Source: Planctomycetaceae bacterium
GTDB taxonomy: Bacteria; Planctomycetota; Planctomycetia; Planctomycetales; Planctomycetaceae
Direction: 5' to 3'
NCBI GenBank assembly: GCA_015487825.1
Contig: WFOZ01000693.1
Coordinates: forward strand, 1 to 9,352
Length of the DNA stretch: 9,352 bases
In this document: positions 6,495 through 9,352 of the stretch, one piece after another
Numbering within the stretch: the stretch's first letter is position 1
Layout: the number at the start of each line of letters is the position of its first letter
Notes under the pieces: generated by a model
Databases searched by the model: none
What the model saw: only the letters and a program-made list of their open reading frames with translations
Told to the model about the DNA's origin: nothing
Program-made: the position numbers and the translations under genes

Positions 6495-9086
6495 TTATCC
6501 GAGGAGAGATAATACCTGTGACGGGTTCTGGTTAGCAATTGACAATACTGAGATACCTGCTTGTGAGAGGATCTGGGCTTTTGTCAATTGAGCAGTCGAT
6601 TCTGCGAAGTCGGTATCGACGATCGCAGAACGAGCTTCAGAAATGTTTTCCAACGCAACACCAAGAGTGTTGATGTTGGTGTCAATAACGTTTTTCTGAA
6701 TCGCACCAAGACGACCACGAAGAGTTGAAACTCTGTTGATTGACTGTTCAACGATATCTACCAGAGCAGAACCGGGAACATCAGGTCCGATATCAAGCAG
6801 ACTTTTTCCAGCACCGGTTCCGAGTTCGAACAGTTTACCGGCAACACCACCCAAACGGGCTGTGTTGACAGCTTCGATTCCGATACCAATCTGACCAGCT
6901 GCTGATACTTCCTGACCAATCTGGAACAGTGAACCACCACCGGTAATGGTGATAACAGCTCGACGACCTCGCACGTTGTTTGCTTCGTTGAAGTTCAACT
7001 CAGCATCCAGCGAGAAGGTTTTGATTCGAGCTTTCAATCCGGAAGTCTGGGCAACCTGACCATTGATTGAAGCTTCCAGGTCGACACCTTGATCACGCGC
7101 AGTCTCGGTAATGTTGTCATTCGCTGTTGTTGCAAATGATCCACTTAACACATTGACTGCAACGAACTGAGACTCACCGTATTCAGTACTTTTCAGTTTC
7201 AGAATTCGACTGGCAACATCGACAGTCTGCTTAGACTGAGCAGAAACAACTTCTCCCCCACTACCTTCTACATCAACACTGACCAGGGCACGGGCAGAAG
7301 CTGCACCGTTACTGGTATCTGTTTGGATGAAGGTTCGGATGTCATCGGCTTTAGTCGTAATATTACCGAATTCATCAGTAGCAAGTTTGACAGTAATCGT
7401 GTTATCAGCAGTACCCGTTTGAGCAACAGAAACAGAAAGTGTTGCATTGGCAGCCGTTGTTGACAGGAACTGGACATTCACAACGCCATCTGTACCGTAA
7501 GCACGAGAATCGTTGAAAATGATGTCATTGTTGTTGCCATCATTTCCACCAATAAGTTGCGTGGCTGATGTTCCTGCAGCAAAGATTGAAGTGCTGGCAG
7601 CATCAGCTGTAGTTGCAGAGGCAGAGATATACTTCTGTGCCTCAACTGCATTTGTTGAAGTTCCGGAATTGACCAATGCCAAAACATCGGAGATGGTCGA
7701 AGTATTAGCACCACTGACACGAGCACTCTGAATTGTTACAGTCGTATCGCCAGTTTCTGCATTTGTAGAAACACTGGAAATTGCCAGCGAAGCTGTGTCA
7801 GTTGCAGCATCAACAAACTGAACAAAGACTTCTCCACCCAGAGAAGCAACCGATCCACCGGAACCACTGTTACGGTTATCAGAGAATTTGATATCTGAAA
7901 TATCACCACCACCAACCAACGTCGATGCAGCGGTCGTTGTTCCCGCGACAGTCACGGTTGTTCCTGTACCTACCGCAGTGGCATCAATATAAGCCTGTGC
8001 TGCAACTGCATTGGTGGAAGTTCCGCTGTTAATCAAGGCTGCAACATCAGCAATCGTCGTTGAAACTGCAGTTGTCGTATTTGCGTTTGCCAGTTCAATG
8101 GTAATCGTTGTCGTACCACTGACGGTCGTAACACCAGAAACGTTAAGAGCAGCTGTTGTCGTTGATGTAACGGCATCGACCAAAACGACTTCGACGGTGC
8201 CACCAAGAGAAGCATCCGTTCCCAATGTCGCAGTTGCACGTGCATCGGTAAAGGTCAACGACCCAACAGATGTTGCTGCAGCAACGCTGACTGAGTTAGC
8301 AACGACTGTCCCTGTATTGATGTTTGCAAAACCTTTCCCGGCTCCTTCAGTGAAAGTCAAACCGGGATCAAAGCTGGCTACCACACCGGTTACATCAGAA
8401 ACGGCATTGACAGCGTTCTTGATATCAGCAGATGTACTGGAAGCTCCCAGGAAAATAACCTGTGATCCGGTAGAACCTGAAAGTTCAATAGTCGTAGCTG
8501 ATGTCAAATTCCCTTCCAGGTATCGAAGTTCACCTTTTTCAGCTTGTTTCGTAATTGCAGCTTCAATTTCAATTGTTGAGCTGGAGCTGAAGACAGCTTC
8601 GTTTACCTGGAAATCGTCCAGTTTTGCAGAATCGCCTGCGGTCAACTGTGTCACAAATGCTTTACTACCATCAATCAATTTGTCTCCGGCGAATGTCGTA
8701 TTCGCTGAGATTCGATTCACAGCAGATAACGCAGCATCAACCTGAAGCTGGTTCGCCTCAATTTCCGCCTGGGACAAAGCACCACTGTTCAGCGATTCCT
8801 GAACCAAACCACGAACCTGATTAAGCAGGTTGCTGATTTCGCCAAGTGCTGCATCTGCCGTTGCGATTACGTTATTGGCTCTCGCACTGTTTTTGATAGA
8901 TTGCTCAATAGCCGAAACCTGAGAACGCAATGTTTCGCCTGCAATCAAACCGGCTGGATTGTCCTTACCAGAGTTGATTTTCAAACCTGTTGACAGACGC
9001 GTTAACGCCGTGTTCTGCAGATCGTTGGCTCTGTTCAAACTTCTTAAACCTCGCAACGCTGCGACGTTCGTATTAATCCTCGTCAT
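6495..9086 (-). CDS. Flagellin with greatly expanded central domain
   Basis: This 863-residue protein is a filament subunit exported by the flagellar type III system. The N-terminal D0/D1 core occupies residues 1 to about 140 (MTRINTNVAALRGLRSLNRA, then LSTGLKINSGKDNPAGL), and the C-terminal core about 775-863 (INRVSTLRGRLGAIQ, then ANQNPSQVLSLLG). Flagellins are commonly 270-550 residues, so the middle is unusually long. It holds a Flagellin_IN-like motif (about 198-240), then three diverged tandem modules (about 278-622) rich in Thr, Ala, Ser and Val, then a segment (about 623-770) I associate with planctomycete flagellins. No cysteine or tryptophan is present, common in filament subunits. 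The ribosome binding site AGGAAAGG lies nine bases before the ATG. The gene stands alone, with a strong terminator downstream. No chaperone or assembly gene is seen nearby. Confidence 0.95.
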   Translation of the reverse strand: MTRINTNVAALRGLRSLNRANDLQNTALTRLSTGLKINSGKDNPAGLIAGETLRSQVSAIEQSIKNSARANNVIATADAALGEISNLLNQVRGLVQESLNSGALSQAEIEANQLQVDAALSAVNRISANTTFAGDKLIDGSKAFVTQLTAGDSAKLDDFQVNEAVFSSSSTIEIEAAITKQAEKGELRYLEGNLTSATTIELSGSTGSQVIFLGASSTSADIKNAVNAVSDVTGVVASFDPGLTFTEGAGKGFANINTGTVVANSVSVAAATSVGSLTFTDARATATLGTDASLGGTVEVVLVDAVTSTTTAALNVSGVTTVSGTTTITIELANANTTTAVSTTIADVAALINSGTSTNAVAAQAYIDATAVGTGTTVTVAGTTTAASTLVGGGDISDIKFSDNRNSGSGGSVASLGGEVFVQFVDAATDTASLAISSVSTNAETGDTTVTIQSARVSGANTSTISDVLALVNSGTSTNAVEAQKYISASATTADAASTSIFAAGTSATQLIGGNDGNNNDIIFNDSRAYGTDGVVNVQFLSTTAANATLSVSVAQTGTADNTITVKLATDEFGNITTKADDIRTFIQTDTSNGAASARALVSVDVEGSGGEVVSAQSKQTVDVASRILKLKSTEYGESQFVAVNVLSGSFATTANDNITETARDQGVDLEASINGQVAQTSGLKARIKTFSLDAELNFNEANNVRGRRAVITITGGGSLFQIGQEVSAAGQIGIGIEAVNTARLGGVAGKLFELGTGAGKSLLDIGPDVPGSALVDIVEQSINRVSTLRGRLGAIQKNVIDTNINTLGVALENISEARSAIVDTDFAESTAQLTKAQILSQAGISVLSIANQNPSQVLSLLG
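7221..8255 (-). repeat. Three diverged tandem modules inside the flagellin gene
   Basis: Module 1 spans residues 278-399 (nucleotides 7890-8255), module 2 residues 400-522 (7521-7889) and module 3 about 523-622 (7221-7520). Each opens with a similar strand: TFTDAR, KFSDNR, IFNDSR. Modules 1 and 2 share SLGGxVxVxxVDA and an identical NSGTSTNAV spaced exactly 120 residues apart, followed by AAQAYI or EAQKYI, and end in LVGGGD or LIGGND. Module 3 is shorter and more diverged (NVQFLST; TDTSNGAASARAL). The DNA copies differ clearly, so the duplication is old or has diverged quickly. Confidence 0.8.
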
Positions 9087-9352
9087 TGTTAGTTGCCTTT
9101 CCTACTTTGCTGGTTTGACCGCACCAAGATTGTTTTGGCAGGCCAGTAACCTGGGTGATGACTCGTTTGGTAAACTTGTCATTCCTGACAGAACTCTATT
9201 TCCTTCAAAGAATGACTCTCCAGAACTGGCTTCCCATGCCTTTAACAATCCTCCTGAATCCGCTCCATCCTTCTGCTATTCCCTTTATTCCGAAAATGGT
9301 GATTGCGGAGAGAATATCTGTAAAATCTGGCATAAAACGGATCAACAGCCCA
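9087..9352 (-). promoter_or_regulatory. Flagellin upstream leader region
   Basis: These 266 bases upstream of the flagellin contain its ribosome binding site (9096-9103) and presumably its promoter. I looked on the minus strand for a sigma28-type site (TAAA, about 15 bases, GCCGATAA) and for a sigma54-type GG-10-GC site and found no convincing match. A TTGATC (9341-9346 region) with a weak TACAGA 17 bases later is the best sigma70-like pair and is poor. No gene is seen here. Confidence 0.4.

Noticed and set aside
8011..8745. 244-codon open frame opposite the flagellin
   Set aside because: It is antisense to a certain gene, and its Thr/Val/Ala-rich text mirrors the biased codons of the flagellin repeats. 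It has no family resemblance.

Overview
The window most likely comes from a planctomycete, possibly a Gimesia-like member of the Planctomycetales. This is inference from gene content. Two adjacent exported Gfo/Idh/MocA-type oxidoreductases (one with a Tat signal, one with a Sec signal) are typical of that phylum. The large flagellin has the N- and C-terminal cores I associate with planctomycete flagellins. Base composition is moderate. I ran no database search.

Layout. (1) Positions 1-1489, minus strand: two Gfo/Idh/MocA-like oxidoreductases in a probable two-gene operon. The Sec-exported one is transcribed first, and the Tat-exported one runs off the left edge. A candidate sigma70-type promoter lies at 1557-1585. 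(2) Positions 1490-2441: about 950 bases without a convincing gene. This stretch holds a near-perfect 24-bp inverted repeat (a MITE/REP-like element) and two short open frames without usable starts that look like gene debris. (3) Positions 2442-6358, plus strand: a 6-phosphofructokinase, a coiled-coil protein with a degenerate YHS-like C-terminus, a cytidylate-kinase-like nucleotide-binding protein, and a renalase-like FAD oxidoreductase. No strong terminator is visible between them, so they may be read together, although gaps of 79-283 bases make this uncertain. (4) Positions 6442-6480: a strong stem-loop flanked by T-tracts on both sides, placed to end transcription from both convergent directions. 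(5) Positions 6495-9086, minus strand: an 863-residue flagellin whose variable middle contains about three diverged copies of a module of about 120 residues. Its leader fills the right edge.

How the genes relate. The phosphofructokinase is a central glycolytic enzyme with an intact-looking allosteric site but two substitutions at active-site positions. Its neighbours have no evident link to glycolysis. The oxidoreductase pair probably works outside the cytoplasm on sugars or sugar-like compounds, but the substrate cannot be read from sequence. The flagellin is an independent motility transcription unit. I found no CRISPR array, tRNA, rRNA, integrase or complete insertion sequence, and no clear sign of an undescribed multi-gene system. 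The most unusual items are the repeat-expanded flagellin, the D103N/H249Y phosphofructokinase and the cysteine-less YHS-like protein.
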